DNA from: Gambelia wislizenii
Lineage: Eukaryota; Chordata; Lepidosauria; Squamata; Crotaphytidae
Direction: 5' to 3'
DNA length: 64,000 nt
Assembly: GCA_030847615.1 (NCBI GenBank)
Contig: JAUMIR010000001.1
Coordinates: 291,612,187 to 291,676,186, forward strand
Part shown: positions 35,006 to 46,437 of the stretch, piece by piece
How the letters are laid out: each line of letters starts with the position of its first letter
How positions within the stretch are numbered: position 1 is the stretch's first letter
Notes under the pieces: generated by a model
The model's database searches: none
What the model saw: only the letters and a program-made list of their open reading frames with translations
Told to the model about the DNA's origin: nothing
Made by a program: the position numbers and the translations under genes

Positions 35006-36003
35006 GTAGTGGTAATGGTGGCTGCAGCTCTGCTCAACAGATAGGTAGATCTTCATTTCTTCATTGCAAGGAAATGTGGGTAGAAGAATTATTTTCTTTA
35101 AAGAAAATGTAAGGACATATCTTGGTAAATATCAGGCATGTTATTTGCCTGGTGTAACACAAGTGTGCTTTCTGTGCTTCTACAAAGTGGCTCTGGAGTG
35201 CATTACAGTATTTCCTTTTTTTAAATTGTGATTTAGTTTTTGCTTTGCGAAGTATTCAGAAATGGCAGCCCTCCTCTTGCACTCTGAAGTGGTAAAAACC
35301 CCTGTTCCTCTCTAGGATTCTAGTCTCAATTTGTTACATGTGTTTTAGACCAAACCATATCAGCGTACAGAGGTTACCGCCTTATGCTGCTTTTTGATGG
35401 CTACTCCCTAGCTCCATCTCCAGTGTATTATAGTTTCATTCTCCCTGTTTCTGTCACACATGCATACTGCTATGGCCATACAAATACATGTGCTAGATTC
35501 CATTCATTTCAGGCTAGATGAGTGGTCAGTTACTGGTGTTTGGTAATGGTTGCACTGGTTTTTCAAAGAGAACTGTAGAGCAAGGGCTGGATGACACTGG
35601 ATACCTCTTCTATCCGTGTGTATGTGTTTAACCATAAGGATGGACATTGTTGTGGCAAATTTCCTTCATTTGACCAATGGCCATGCAGTCTGGGGATGAT
35701 AAAAGTAGTAGTCTAAGACACCTGGAGGCATCAGGGTGGTGGGAGCATGATCTGCATCAAAAGTGTTTACTGGCAGGGTGGGATTTTGTCTCACCTTATC
35801 TTGCGTTTAACAAATGTGGCTGGAGTGTGTGTGACAAATCCACCATAGTGATGCTGATCACTACTTTGAATATTAACTCTAGGCCAGTTATAGTAAACTT
35901 TTTTAGGGGGTGGGGAGGTCACAGACCACTCTGACAATCTGATCAGGGAGTGGGGAGTGATTGATACACTCCTCTGAAAAATGCATTTATTTTCAAAGCA
36001 ATA
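35006..36003. other. No gene or clear repeat seen
   Basis: Nothing identifiable. Confidence 0.35.
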
Positions 36004-36325
36004 CAGGTTGAATATCCCTTATCCGGAATGCTGAAATATTCCAAAATCCAAAATTGTTCACATGGGTGGCTGAGATGGTGAAACGTTTGCTTTCTGATGG
36101 TTCAATGTACACAAACTTGGTTTCATGCACAAATCTGTTAAAAATATTGTGTATAAAATTACTGTCAGGCTATGTGCATAAGGTGCATATGAAACAAATG
36201 AATTTTGCATTTAGATTTGGGTCCCATCTCCAAGATATTTCATTATGTATATGCTTTTTATGCCAAAATCCAAAATATGGAACACTTCTGGTCCCAAGCA
36301 TTTCAGATAAGGGATACTCAACCTG
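36004..36325. mobile_element. Complete Tigger-type (MER8-like) element with TA duplication
   Basis: Ends CAGGTTGAATATCCCTTATC and complement GATAAGGGATACTCAACCTG, TA at 36002-36003 and 36326-36327. 322 bp, no transposase. The interior matches 9137-9895 in inverse orientation. Confidence 0.9.
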
Positions 36326-36327
36326 TA

Positions 36328-37394
36328 GTAAGGAAAATTAAGGGGAAACATTTTTTTTTTTTTACATACACCCTAAAGCTTAGACATTGATCTCTTGGGG
36401 CCCATGGACCACCGGATAAAAATCCCTGTTCTAGACTGCATGCTAAAGGGGACCATGTAGTCACATACCATTTCTCTTTCAGCAATCCCCATTGGACTGC
36501 TGGGATCTAAGTAGGAGCCAAACAGACTTTTGAGTAAGTTTTTGCATACATTTCATTTCAGTTTTAGACGTTTTGAAACAAAAATCTGTCTATGCCTCAT
36601 AAAAAATGTTCATCTCCAAGGTGGCCGTATACACAGCTGATTGTAATTTTGCTAATAAAAGTTGGATTTTTTTTATTTTAATCAGTCACTGTTGATTCAT
36701 GTGAAAACCACCGATTATAAAATCTTTTTTTTAATAGCCATTCATTGTAATGCATGTGAGGATGTGTTTTTAAAGCTTTTGGCTGGGTTTCAAGCTTACA
36801 GTGGATTTTCTATTCATTTTCGTATCTTAAACTGTAAACTAGATTAGCAAGATTCAAACCTGTTTGACAGATTTAAGCAAACCTTTACCAACCCTTACTT
36901 TAATATCATTTAAATCATATTGTTAATACATGCTTGAGCCAACTGATTTTTGCTGACAGTTGGAAAGATGTTAGGACCCTTTCCACTCTTGGAAAATAGT
37001 CATGAGATACTGAACACTAAATCCACAGAAACTTTATTGGGCCCATCCTGCTGCCTTTAGAAAACTGAAACATTTGGTCCAATAAAATCTGGACATTTCT
37101 GTGCCATAAAAAATCTTTATAGTATTTTGGATTGGTAAATCTGGAGAGGAATGGTAATTTGCTGCTGGAGTTATAACATTTCAAACTAATCTGCAAGTGA
37201 AGCAATGTTACTTGGACATCAGCAGTTTTTTTAAAAAACAATTATAACGTAAATAAATCAGTGTGCCAAGTAAAATGAAGCATTGGGGAAAAGACAATTC
37301 ATATTAGGTGCAGTCACATGATAGAACTATTCCCCTGGATATGTACATTTCAGAGAGCAAGTGTGACTGATTACCCAGTTATATAAAATACTTA
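36328..37394. other. No gene or clear repeat seen
   Basis: AT-rich, nothing identifiable. Confidence 0.35.
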
Positions 37395-37550
37395 GGGTGC
37401 ATCTACACTATAGAAATAACGCGGTTTGACACCACTTTAACCGCCATGGCTCCATCCTACAGAATCCTGGGATTTGTAGTTTGGCAGAGAAGGGTAAAGA
37501 CCTTGTAAAACTACAAATCCCAGGATTCCATAGGATGGAGCAACTACATA
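37395..37550. mobile_element. Palindromic MITE with GGGTGCATCTACACT end
   Basis: Left end GGGTGCATCTACACTATAGA, then GACACCACTTTAAC and GGAATCCTGGGATTTGTAG-like arm, followed by its complement CTACAAATCCCAGGATTCC. The right terminal 50 bases are missing or replaced. Confidence 0.65.
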
Positions 37551-38660
37551 GAAATCTAGATGTCATGGGAAAGGGTCTCGTCTAGCCTTTTCCCTTCCAT
37601 GCTGGTTTTCTGTATGTATGGATTTGTTGTTTTTGTAAGAAAATATTTAGACATGCAATTTTCCCCAAGTCCCAAATCCTCATTCTAAAGTTATTTAGGT
37701 CAGTAGAAATCTTGCCATATTTGCTGCTGCTCATCTGATCATTCCTCTGTCAACAAAGCATATACTGCATCTTGAAAGATGAATACTGACTGAAAATGAA
37801 AATACAGTATATATTTTCCCCACCCACCTCCTTTTTTAGGTGATAAGAGCACCTCCCAGAAAAGTTCACACACATACACTATATCTACATCGGTTTAAGG
37901 ATTATAAATTGGGGAGGACTTCATGTCTTGTAAGTCACCAACCACAGTGTATTAGTTGTATGTGAGAACTGACTAGAACTCAATAAATGTCTTCTTTTGT
38001 GCATGGCTATGATAAAGAAAGAACATATGGAACTTGTCAAGCACTGATAGGCTATAACCTTTGGTAGGTGAACTGTGTTTGGTTTAGTAAGTCTCATACC
38101 ATTTTTCACATCTCAGGCCTGTTATGAACTGTTTCTTTACCTGGAGTACACAGGATGAGCCATGCTGGATCAGGCCAGAGTTCTGTCTTTTCTGACATTT
38201 AGTTCTCCCAGAGGCCAACCAACAGCCACCTCCCACTCATGTTTCCAAACAACTGGTACTGAGGGTGTTTCTAGAGAAGGTGCATAGAATGCTGGTTCAG
38301 AGGTGACAGGAGTTGTTCTCAGACATATCTTGAAGGCCCTAGGTTGGGAAAGGCTACTGCGTCTGATATGAGGAGATAATATATAGCTGTCATGATTAGT
38401 AACCATTGTATTCTGTTTTAATTCATGATGTAAACCACTTTAGGTGTTTTCCAGGGAAAAAGGAAAGAAAACAAAGGAACAAAATAATATGCGTGTCCAT
38501 TGTGCATTCAGAACCATGCCCATTAGGCCATGCTTCTAATTTTTCTAGTGTAATCAGTTCTCTGCTAAATTTCCCATCTTACAATGAACTGTTTTCTACT
38601 TTTGAATGGTAGTCATAAGTTTATATCTCCCCTAATGGGCAATTTGAACTTCTACATTAC
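37551..38660. other. No gene or clear repeat seen
   Basis: Nothing identifiable. Confidence 0.35.
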
Positions 38661-38762
38661 GGTTGGGCAAAGCTGGCCGTCTAGATGTTGTTGGACTGGA
38701 GTTCCCATCAACTCTAGTTAGCTTTTCCAATGCGAGGTTCAGTCTAACAACCTCTGGAGGGA
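38661..38762. mobile_element. Fragment of small hAT-like element
   Basis: GGTTGGGCAAAGCTGG at the left, then GTTGTTGGACTGGAGTTCCC and the partly complementary GTCTAACAACCTCTGGAGGG, as in the copy at 5429. Confidence 0.5.
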
Positions 38763-39845
38763 CATGCTTTACCCATGTTTGCTCTATCATTTACTGAAAA
38801 CAACATGGCACATTTTTAAAGATAAATGCATTAAAGGTTCAGCATATGATATCTATTCTAAGTCCATGTGCTGGAGAGTTGTACTGTGTAAGCTCCATGA
38901 AATAAATAGGGAGGGTAAAAGAACACTTGATAGATTTTGTCTTTATGGTTCTTAATATATATGTTTTTAAAATGCTCCTTTTGCCACTATCTTACTGAGA
39001 TTTAGATTAATGTTTCCAACACTTTTAGCAAGGGGAAATCCTATTATTTATCTTTAAAAGCAACCATCACCACCCCAGTGATTACTTTTCCACCTTGTTT
39101 TTGCCTTTGCAAGCATACGGGTCTAGTCCATGCATGCATTTGGGCTGAGCAGTCACAGATGGGGAGAAAAGTAAATACTGTAGAAGTACAAGGTGAGCAT
39201 TGTAACAAAACAAATCCAGAGTGAGTATTGACTAATGACAGCAACAGACTCAGTGGTATGTAACATGAGCTCTTACTCCTGGCTATAACTAAGGACATAT
39301 GCTAGGTGCTTTCACATACTGTTTGGGCCATAGGTTTAAAACCTGTAAGCAGCAGGAAATAAAATTGCATGGTTGTCATTTACTTTTACGTTTGAGCCTT
39401 CTCTCATATACTTTATTTATCTAGCTCTCTCCTTCATCTCTTGCCCACTTTATTCAGCCTGTATAGTTCTGGAGTACACAGCCAAGCCTTACATCATCAC
39501 CACTCCAAGAATTGGCTCTTGGGGAAGCAAAAATAAACATGGTCCATCCTGGCAGCTGAGAAGAGAATGTCTGCCAAATTCCCAACCTCCGCTGGCTTGA
39601 AGACCTGACTTCCCAGACTTATTTCCCAGCTCCGATTTGGAGAGCAATGTTATTTATAATCTGTTATGCATTAGCCCCCAAACCTGACTGCTACAGCACT
39701 GATTGCAATATTTTAGGATCCTTTTTCCAAATAATTTGTGAAAGGTGGGTTCACTCATGTACACCCCAATAAATTAAAGGCAGTATACTAGAATGTATGG
39801 CTCATCAGAAAGGTAAATCCTTAAACATGAGGATGGGGTGGGGGT
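38763..39845. other. No gene or clear repeat seen
   Basis: Nothing identifiable. Confidence 0.35.
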
Positions 39846-40612
39846 GTTGTTATTGTGTACCTTCAAGTCGTTTCTGAGTTATGATAGCTGTAAGGCAAAC
39901 CTATCACAGGGTTTTTTTGGCAGCATTTGTCCAGTGAGGATTTGCCATTGCTTTCTGCTTAGGCTGAGAGAGTATGACTTGTCCAAGGTCATTGTGAAGG
40001 AGGAGCTGGGCAAACCTGGTTGAAGGCAGCCAATCACAGCTCAGACAGTGCTGTGAAGGGGGTCCTGTGGGGAAGAAATGTTAAAGAACTGTGGCTTGTC
40101 TTTGTCAGAAGGCAGATAGGGAAAAGCTGACAGAGTGTTTTTGATTGCAGAGAGATAGGAACAAGAGCTGTGATAGAGATAGGATAGTCAGAGTGGAAAC
40201 TGTCTCTGATTTTGGGGAGCTATAAATGATTGAGAATGTCAAGGGTTAATGTGTTGACTTGTTGTGTCTTCATAAACTTTCACTTATTCTTTGCTTAAAC
40301 TGTCTCTGGCTGTCTCTGTCAAGTCTGAAAAAAAGACAGGTTACACTTACCACAACAAGCCCACAAAACAACACAGCCACAGGTACACATAGAGGGGGCC
40401 ACCTTGAAGTCCAAGCACCCAATCCAGGAAGGGATTAAGAGAGGCAAGGGGCAAGGTGCATGATAGGATCCCAAAGATTGGAACTGTGGGGCCAGCCTGG
40501 AGTGGGGAGCCATTACAGTCACTCAGTGGGTTTAAGTGGCTGAGAAGGGGTTCAAACCCTGGTGTGTTAGGGTCGTTGTCCAACCCTCAAACCTCTACAC
40601 CACACTGACTTT
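39846..40612 (-). mobile_element. Sauria-type SINE split by an LTR-like insertion
   Basis: The Bov-B-like tail (39846 onward: TACCTTCAAGTCGTTTCTGA) runs to 39991. The head resumes at 40518 with CACTCAGTGGGTTTAAGTGG, the B-box complement TTCAAACCC and ACCTCTACACCACACTGAC. The SINE is continuous once 39992-40517 is removed. Confidence 0.75.
39992..40517. mobile_element. LTR-like insertion in the SINE
   Basis: A GTCA on each side (39988-39991 and 40518-40521) frames a TTGTGAAGG...CATTACA unit of about 526 bp. It has a TATA-like GCTATAAATG near 40220 and a CTGTCTCTGG-rich stretch ending in GACAGGTTACA near 40347, features seen in retroviral or Gypsy LTRs. No coding domain is left. The class is inferred. 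Confidence 0.45.
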
Positions 40613-41013
40613 TAAAAAATAGGTTAATGTTAGCTAAAAGAAATTAAAAATAATAATCAAGGTGTTTGAGAATTGCAGTGGCTTGTATTTTATATTTGCT
40701 TTAATTTTTGTAAACCACCTTTAATAAACATGTATGCAGGATTTAAGACAGCATTGCTTAACATTATTTTTCCATTCTCTGATATCTGTGTACAATATAC
40801 TTGTCTCATTATCATTTCTAGTAGCTTCTTTGTATTGACATGTTACTGATCTAGATAGACCTTTGATCTCATCCAGCAAAGTGATTTTCATGATACCACA
40901 TCAGTGCCACTTATCCAGTAGCTTTTCCATTCCACAGCATACTTACTACATAAGGTTTTGATTTGCTATTCTTTTTGGTTTTTAAAAATATATTTTTCTT
41001 TCTATATCTTGCT

Positions 41014-42050
41014 GAGAGCCAGTAAGGTGTAGTGGTTTAAGCATTGGACTATGACTCTGGAGACCAAGGGGTTGACTACACAATAATAATAATAAAAAAT
41101 CCGCTAAGAATTGAAACAGAATGCCAGTGATCCTCACGGACGATGGTCCACATTCGCCATATTCAGAAGGAGGGGGGCTGAAAACTCCAAAATGGATGGC
41201 TATAATAGCTTTTGCTGTTTCTAACGTTCCTTTTAAAAAAGTGTGCGAAGAAGCGCACAATTGGTTGTCTGAACCAACCAATTCAACAAGGGGCACATAG
41301 CAGAGCTTAAATCTGATTGGGCGGACTTCAGAGGGGATGGGCTCAAAAGGGAAGGCTTGTAATGCTTGAGCTGCCATTGTTGTTCTTTCCCTCCATCTTC
41401 CCCCTCCTTCCCTCCCAATAATCTTCCCGGGGATTATGAGTACCTGGCCTGCATTGCGCACTGTGATTACAAAGATGATTGGGTTGATAGTTGGGGAACA
41501 CAGAGCTCTCCAAGCACTCCTCCATCTGTGTGTGTGTGTGTGTGTGTGTGTGCCTCCCCCTCTCTCCATCCCTCCATCACCTCCCTCTCTCTTCCGCTGC
41601 CTCTCTCCATTATGTAATCATTAATTCAGCCTCTGGCTACACAGACCAACAACCACGAGCAGAAGGAAGAGGGGGAGGAGGAAGCGAGAGCCAGAAACTG
41701 AAAAAAAGCAGGGGGAATCCGAGGGAGATTTTCCACTGGCAATTCACTTGCGGCCACCGTCTATTCTTGGGGGGCATGCTCCATGTGAACTACAAACTCG
41801 GGTATATTTTCCCATCACCAATTTTTCGAATGCATTGTGGGCACAAATGGGCACTGGAGCGAAAGGGAGGTAAGGTGATATTTTCTGGAATTAATTCTCT
41901 CATCTAGCTGACCCCCAAGGTTCAAATCCCCACTCAGCCATGGAAACCCACTGGGTGACCTTGGGCAAGTCATACTCTCTCAGTCTGAGAGGAAGGCAAA
42001 GGCAAACCACCTCTGAACAAATCTTGCCAAGAAAAACCAGTGATAGGGTT
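41014..42050 (+). mobile_element. Sauria-type SINE split by a hAT-like insertion
   Basis: The head (41014-41069) has GGTGTAGTGGTTTAAGCATT; the rest (41915-42050) has AAGGTTCAAATCCCC, CACTGGGTGACCTTGGGC and AGGCAAAGGCAAACCACC. The last 60 bases of the usual tail are missing. The two parts join cleanly at a shared CCAAGG. Confidence 0.8.
41070..41914. mobile_element. Non-autonomous hAT-like element inside a SINE (second copy)
   Basis: Ends GGTTGACTACACAAT and complement GGGTCAGCTAGATG, flanked by CCAAGG (41064-41069 and 41915-41920). It shares GCCATATTCAGAAGGAGGGG near 41155 and AATTCACTTGCGGCCACCGT near 41740 with the element at 16273-17148. An internal (GT)n runs from about 41526 to 41552. 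No coding capacity. Confidence 0.6.
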
Positions 42051-43449
42051 TGTCTACACAGACAAAAACCCAAAATAAAAATCAACAATACTTGCATTGT
42101 ACTGGGGGCTGGTAGAACATACAACATTCTTGAGGATTCAAATAGAATATACAGTTCTTTTTGGTGCCTGAGGGGTTAGATCCATTTTTTAAAAACTACC
42201 CTTTATACTTCACTTTCCTGTAAATACTGGTTTATTGTATATGTGGCCACTTCTGACTTGGCTTCAGTGTGGAGCTGGGTAGAATAGGGTTTTGGGTCAC
42301 TAGATCATTCCCACCAGGAATGATTACTTCCTCTGTTTGTATTTGTTTTGTTGTCATGCAATTATTTTTAAAAGGTGCATTTGTACAGATACTTGTATAT
42401 CATTATTAGTGCACCTCTGCCTGTTTGCACATTCACATATTTGCATGCATGATGGGAAGAAAAAAAGCAGAGTGGTCACAACTGTTTCACTAAAAATAAT
42501 GCGAAATACAGTATAGGACACGTGATCATAGCAGGACTGGCCTTTTACACCGAAGTGAGCTTGTCTAGGGGAAATATGTGGCTGGTAATGCTGCTCTCAC
42601 TTCACTTTAACAAGATGTGTGTGGGGTCACTGTGGACCAGGAAAATGTGATTTGAAGCAGACTTCTTTTCTACTGTGTAGAAAGGCCTTAGGGTGGCCAT
42701 AAGTCAGAAATGACTTGAAGTCGCACAACAACAATATCCTGCTAATACTAGTTTGGATTTATGGTATGAGAATATAGCACATTATTTTAACCTCTGTGAT
42801 TAATTTTTTTAAAAAATCAAATAAATACAGCTCTTTCAAGATATTGGAATCATCATGCTTCATCATATGCCAATCTCTTGAATTAATTTGATCAGTAGAA
42901 GATTATAAATGAAATTTATGATTACAATCTTATTGGTTTAGGGGTGTAGTCTGTCCAGTATTCTGTACTTCATAAAAATGGTATACATAATCTATGTACT
43001 GTGAAGGAATTAATCTATTTTCCACCTAATTTTGCTATGAATGGGAACATCACAAGTTTCTTGCAGAAACAGAAGTATCTCAAGATTCTTATATAATAGC
43101 CTGCAATTCACTAAAAAAAAAAAGCTAACATCTAAATGTTTTGAACTATATTCTTCTTCAGGAATGGCTGTGGAAATAAAATTGATGTCTGAACTTAAAA
43201 CAAATAGCTCTAAACTGTACTTATATGGCTGAATGAGTACTAATTTGTTACAGGGTTTTGGCTTTATTAATATAGTGCTTTGTATACATTTTATATATTT
43301 CATTTTATATATTTCAAGAGACAGGTCATTAATCAAAACATAATAAACAACATATAAACATGTTTTTTAAAAAGATATATTATAGTTAAAAATTCTTGAA
43401 GAGCACATCTTGAAAGATGTGTATTTTTGTACAAGAATATGCCATCATT
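42051..43449. other. No gene; one SINE tail at about 42682-42735
   Basis: GGTGGCCATAAGTCAGAAAT then GACTTGAAGTCGCACAACAA at 42691-42730 is an isolated Sauria-type SINE 3' end. The rest is AT-rich with nothing identifiable. Confidence 0.5.
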
Positions 43450-43693
43450 AGAGAGCCACTGTGGTATAGTGGTTCGAGTGTTGGACTATGACTCTGGAGA
43501 CAAGGATTTGAATCCCTGCTCAGTCATGGAAATCTTCTGGATAACCTTGGGTAAGTCACACTCTCCCAGCCTCAGGGGAAGGCAAAGGCAAACTCCTCTG
43601 AACAAATCTCGCCAAGAAAACTCCATGGTAGGATTGCTTTAGTGTCAACGTAAGTCGGAAATGACTTGAAGGCACACAACAACAACTGACACA
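43450..43693 (+). mobile_element. Full-length Sauria-type SINE with 11-bp target duplication
   Basis: The best SINE copy here. tRNA-like head (GGTATAGTGGTTCGAGTGTT, B-box GATTTGAATCCC), middle (AGGCAAAGGCAAACTCC, AATCTCGCCAAGAAAACTCC) and Bov-B-like 3' end (GTAAGTCGGAAATGACTTGA) with an (ACA)n tail. Flanked by ATGCCATCATT at 43439-43449 and 43694-43704. Transcribed by RNA polymerase III and moved by a Bov-B-type LINE, from knowledge of the family. Confidence 0.92.
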
Positions 43694-43704
43694 ATGCCAT
43701 CATT

Positions 43705-44087
43705 GCATCTGTTGCTTTTTAACCACTAACAGTAAATTTTGGAATGTCGGAAAATCAGAATGTATACAGAATGTAGTAGTTGTTGTTGTTTACATGAATG
43801 TGTAGCAAAACGTAAACTCTGTGACACTTGGAGCAGTCACCACTTTCTGAGAAGGCAACTGTCATTTCAGTATAGAGATGGCAACCTTCATAGAATAACA
43901 AGAGACCATAACAACCATTTATCATATAAAATCCTCTACACCCTAATTTAATATTTATTAGTGCTTTGATCAATTTGAAACCTTCCATTATACTTGAAGT
44001 CATGTGATATTGGGAGAAGCTTCAAAAATTTGACAGCCACTTTTAAACAACTAGATTTTGTCATGCTAAAATGTATTACCTGGAGCA
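43705..44087. other. No gene or clear repeat seen
   Basis: Nothing identifiable. Confidence 0.3.
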
Positions 44088-44095
44088 GTGGATCT

Positions 44096-44455
44096 TAATC
44101 TTTTCTTTAAATATCTTTTGTTGCTCTGGACCCCCATGACTTAAGGTTTTAAACACCACCACCACCAACAACAAAAACAGTTAAAAAAACCCACACTGAA
44201 CAATTAACAATTTCACCACCCATTAAACCTTCCCTCAGAGGTGTTTCTCCTGGCTAATTTACAGTTGGAGTGGATTGAATGGGATCACACAGGCCTAACC
44301 AGCCACCCAGCCAGGCTTTGCCTTGGCTCCTGTCATGTGGCTGCTCTGCTATGGAGTGGGCTGAGCAGCCTTTAAGCCATCAAGCCTTTGAGGACCCCCT
44401 GTGAAGACATCACAGACCCCTGGGGATCTATTGGACCACAGGTTAAGAACCGCTG
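44096..44455. mobile_element. Complete non-autonomous hAT-like element
   Basis: Ends CAGTGGATCTTAATC and complement CAGCGGTTCTTAACC. 8-bp flanks ACCTGGAG (44088-44095) and ACCTAGAG (44456-44463), 7 of 8 matching, the duplication length of hAT transposases. 360 bp, no coding capacity. Confidence 0.85.
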
Positions 44456-44463
44456 ACCTAGAG

Positions 44464-45490
44464 AATCCGCTAGCATCTAACACTACAGTTCCTATTTATT
44501 AATTTCAGAGACCTCTTAGACAATTTTTCTTTACAGAACCCACTAGCAATGAAATGCAGTACTGGAAAAGAAAATGGCTGCTTGCCTTCATTATATTCCT
44601 GTTTCTTTTACTTTTTCTGGTAGCGCTAATCTGCAAACATTAATGGCTGTTTTGGTTTTGAAATGTATAGAATCTAATGCATATTTTTGTAACAGGCATA
44701 TTGGCTAATAAAGCCCTTTTTATTCATCCTTAGTATTGTTTCTTTGTTAAACAAGTTGTCAGCTTTATTTAAGAGCCATGCTGAAATGCACCGTACACTG
44801 TAATTTGTGACCAAATGAAGAATTGTTGATATTCAGATTTTTTTTAGCAGTATGTTAATTAGCAGTTGAATAGTTTATAGTCTGTGTTGTTTGTTTGTAT
44901 TTTTACCACATAGTCTGAGTCAGCCTTATTTCAGAAGGCTGGTAATATTCAACAGAATGAATTATAGAAAATTTCAGGATAACTTTTAGAATTATCTGTA
45001 ATGGCTGTTTATAAAGAAGGGATACAGTTTATAAGCACTGACATAAATGAAACAAATGTTATCCTTTCCCCAATGTTCAACTAATCTTGCTTTTAAAGTA
45101 TAACGCACAGTCTGATCCTCCATATGTTTAGGATTTGTTTATTGTGTTTTCTGTAGGATTTTCTTATGCTTAAGTTTGGGATGGATTGCATTTATTTTAT
45201 TTGATCATGCCTATTTTACACAATATTCAGCATTGTAATACAATATAGCCATGGTCACTTGATGCTTGGTTCCAACCAGAGGCAAAGGTTGATTTCATTA
45301 GACTTTGTGCTAAGTCTGTAGCTGGGACAGACAGACTTCACACTTGCAAGGTCTATGTTGTTGTTTTTACAAGAACTCCAAGACCCACCAGTTGGACCTT
45401 GATGGGGGAAAAACATGCTGTGCATCTAGGCCTAAATCCAACTGTTACTCCCAGTGATAGTAGACCTAATGAATCGATCAGAATTTGGTA
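44464..45490. other. No gene or clear repeat seen
   Basis: Nothing identifiable. Confidence 0.35.
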
Positions 45491-45494
45491 AAAC

Positions 45495-45640
45495 AACACA
45501 TACCATATATACTTGTGTATAAGTCAACCTCGTGTATAAGCTGAGGGCAGGTTTTGGGGCCAAAATTAGGGATTTTGATATGACCTGTGGATACGTTGAG
45601 GGTAAAACTTAGGGGCATGTAACAAAGGATGTATAGAATG
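45495..45640 (+). mobile_element. Fragment of a DNA element with ATATACTTGTGTATAAG end
   Basis: ACCATATATACTTGTGTATA then AGTCAACCTCGTGTATAAGC and GGCCAAAATTAGGGATTTTG. The same end type recurs in complement at about 59700-59785 and as GGGTCGACTTATACAAGGTC at 18770. Class unresolved. Confidence 0.5.
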
Positions 45641-46227
45641 GAGCAAATGTAATATATTGCAACTACATTAGCAGTGGTTCCACCCTTTAAATTTAGTTTG
45701 ATAATTTTGCCTGAGGAGGAGAGGTCCCAGCAGATTGGAAGAGGGCAAATGTTGTCCCCATCTTTAAAAGGGCGGGGGGAGAAGACCCAAATAATTACTG
45801 CCCAGTAAGCCTGACATCAATACTAGGAAAGATTCTAGAGCAGATCATTAAACAGACAGTCTGTAAGCACTTAGAAAGGAATGCTGGGGGGACACCTAAG
45901 ATGGCTGATGACTAGAGAGAAGATTCCCAAAGGCCTTGTGATTTAAGCCTATCCTTGTAGCACTGGAAGAGTCTTTCTACCCTGAAAACACCCCCCTGAT
46001 GATCGGCAGCAAGAGACTGATTGACAGATCTATCTCTGAATACTGCCTGATCAAGAAGGGGAGGGAAACAACTCCAGGCCTCAGCAGCAGGGAAAACAAC
46101 AAGCCTGATGAGTAGGAAGACAAAATGGCTCCTGCAGCTAACAAGGCAAGCAGGGGAGGAGGTGGCAAAGGTGAAGGAAGGGAGGAGGGGGAGGGAAAGA
46201 GTCCCCACCAAAGCTAAATGACCAACA

Positions 46228-46363
46228 TTTTCCAGCAGCCTGGGGAGGGACTCCTTCAATGGGTAATGGCTCCGCCTCCAACCAATCGCAGGCAGGACAA
46301 CCTGTAAATTTAAATATAGAAACCATCCCCTCCTGGAGGTGGAGCCATCCCCAACCTCCCCAG
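46228..46363 (+). repeat. DIRS left inverted terminal repeat
   Basis: 136 bases beginning TTTTCCAGCAGCCTGGGGAG and ending CCAACCTCCCCAG. They match the complement of 51386-51521 almost perfectly, differing by an inserted A and a C/G change near the outer end and one missing C. It contains a TATA-like AAATTTAAATATAG about 130 bases before the gag ATG. Confidence 0.95.
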
Positions 46364-46437
46364 TTCTGTTCTGCCTCTGTGTGAGCAGGCTGGATTTCCG
46401 TTTGCTCCAGAAGCAACCAGAGAACAAAGGAACAAAG

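Noticed and set aside
41366..41907. Overlapping Ser/Pro/Val-rich open frames
   Set aside because: Created by the (GT)n and CT-rich interior of the hAT-like element.
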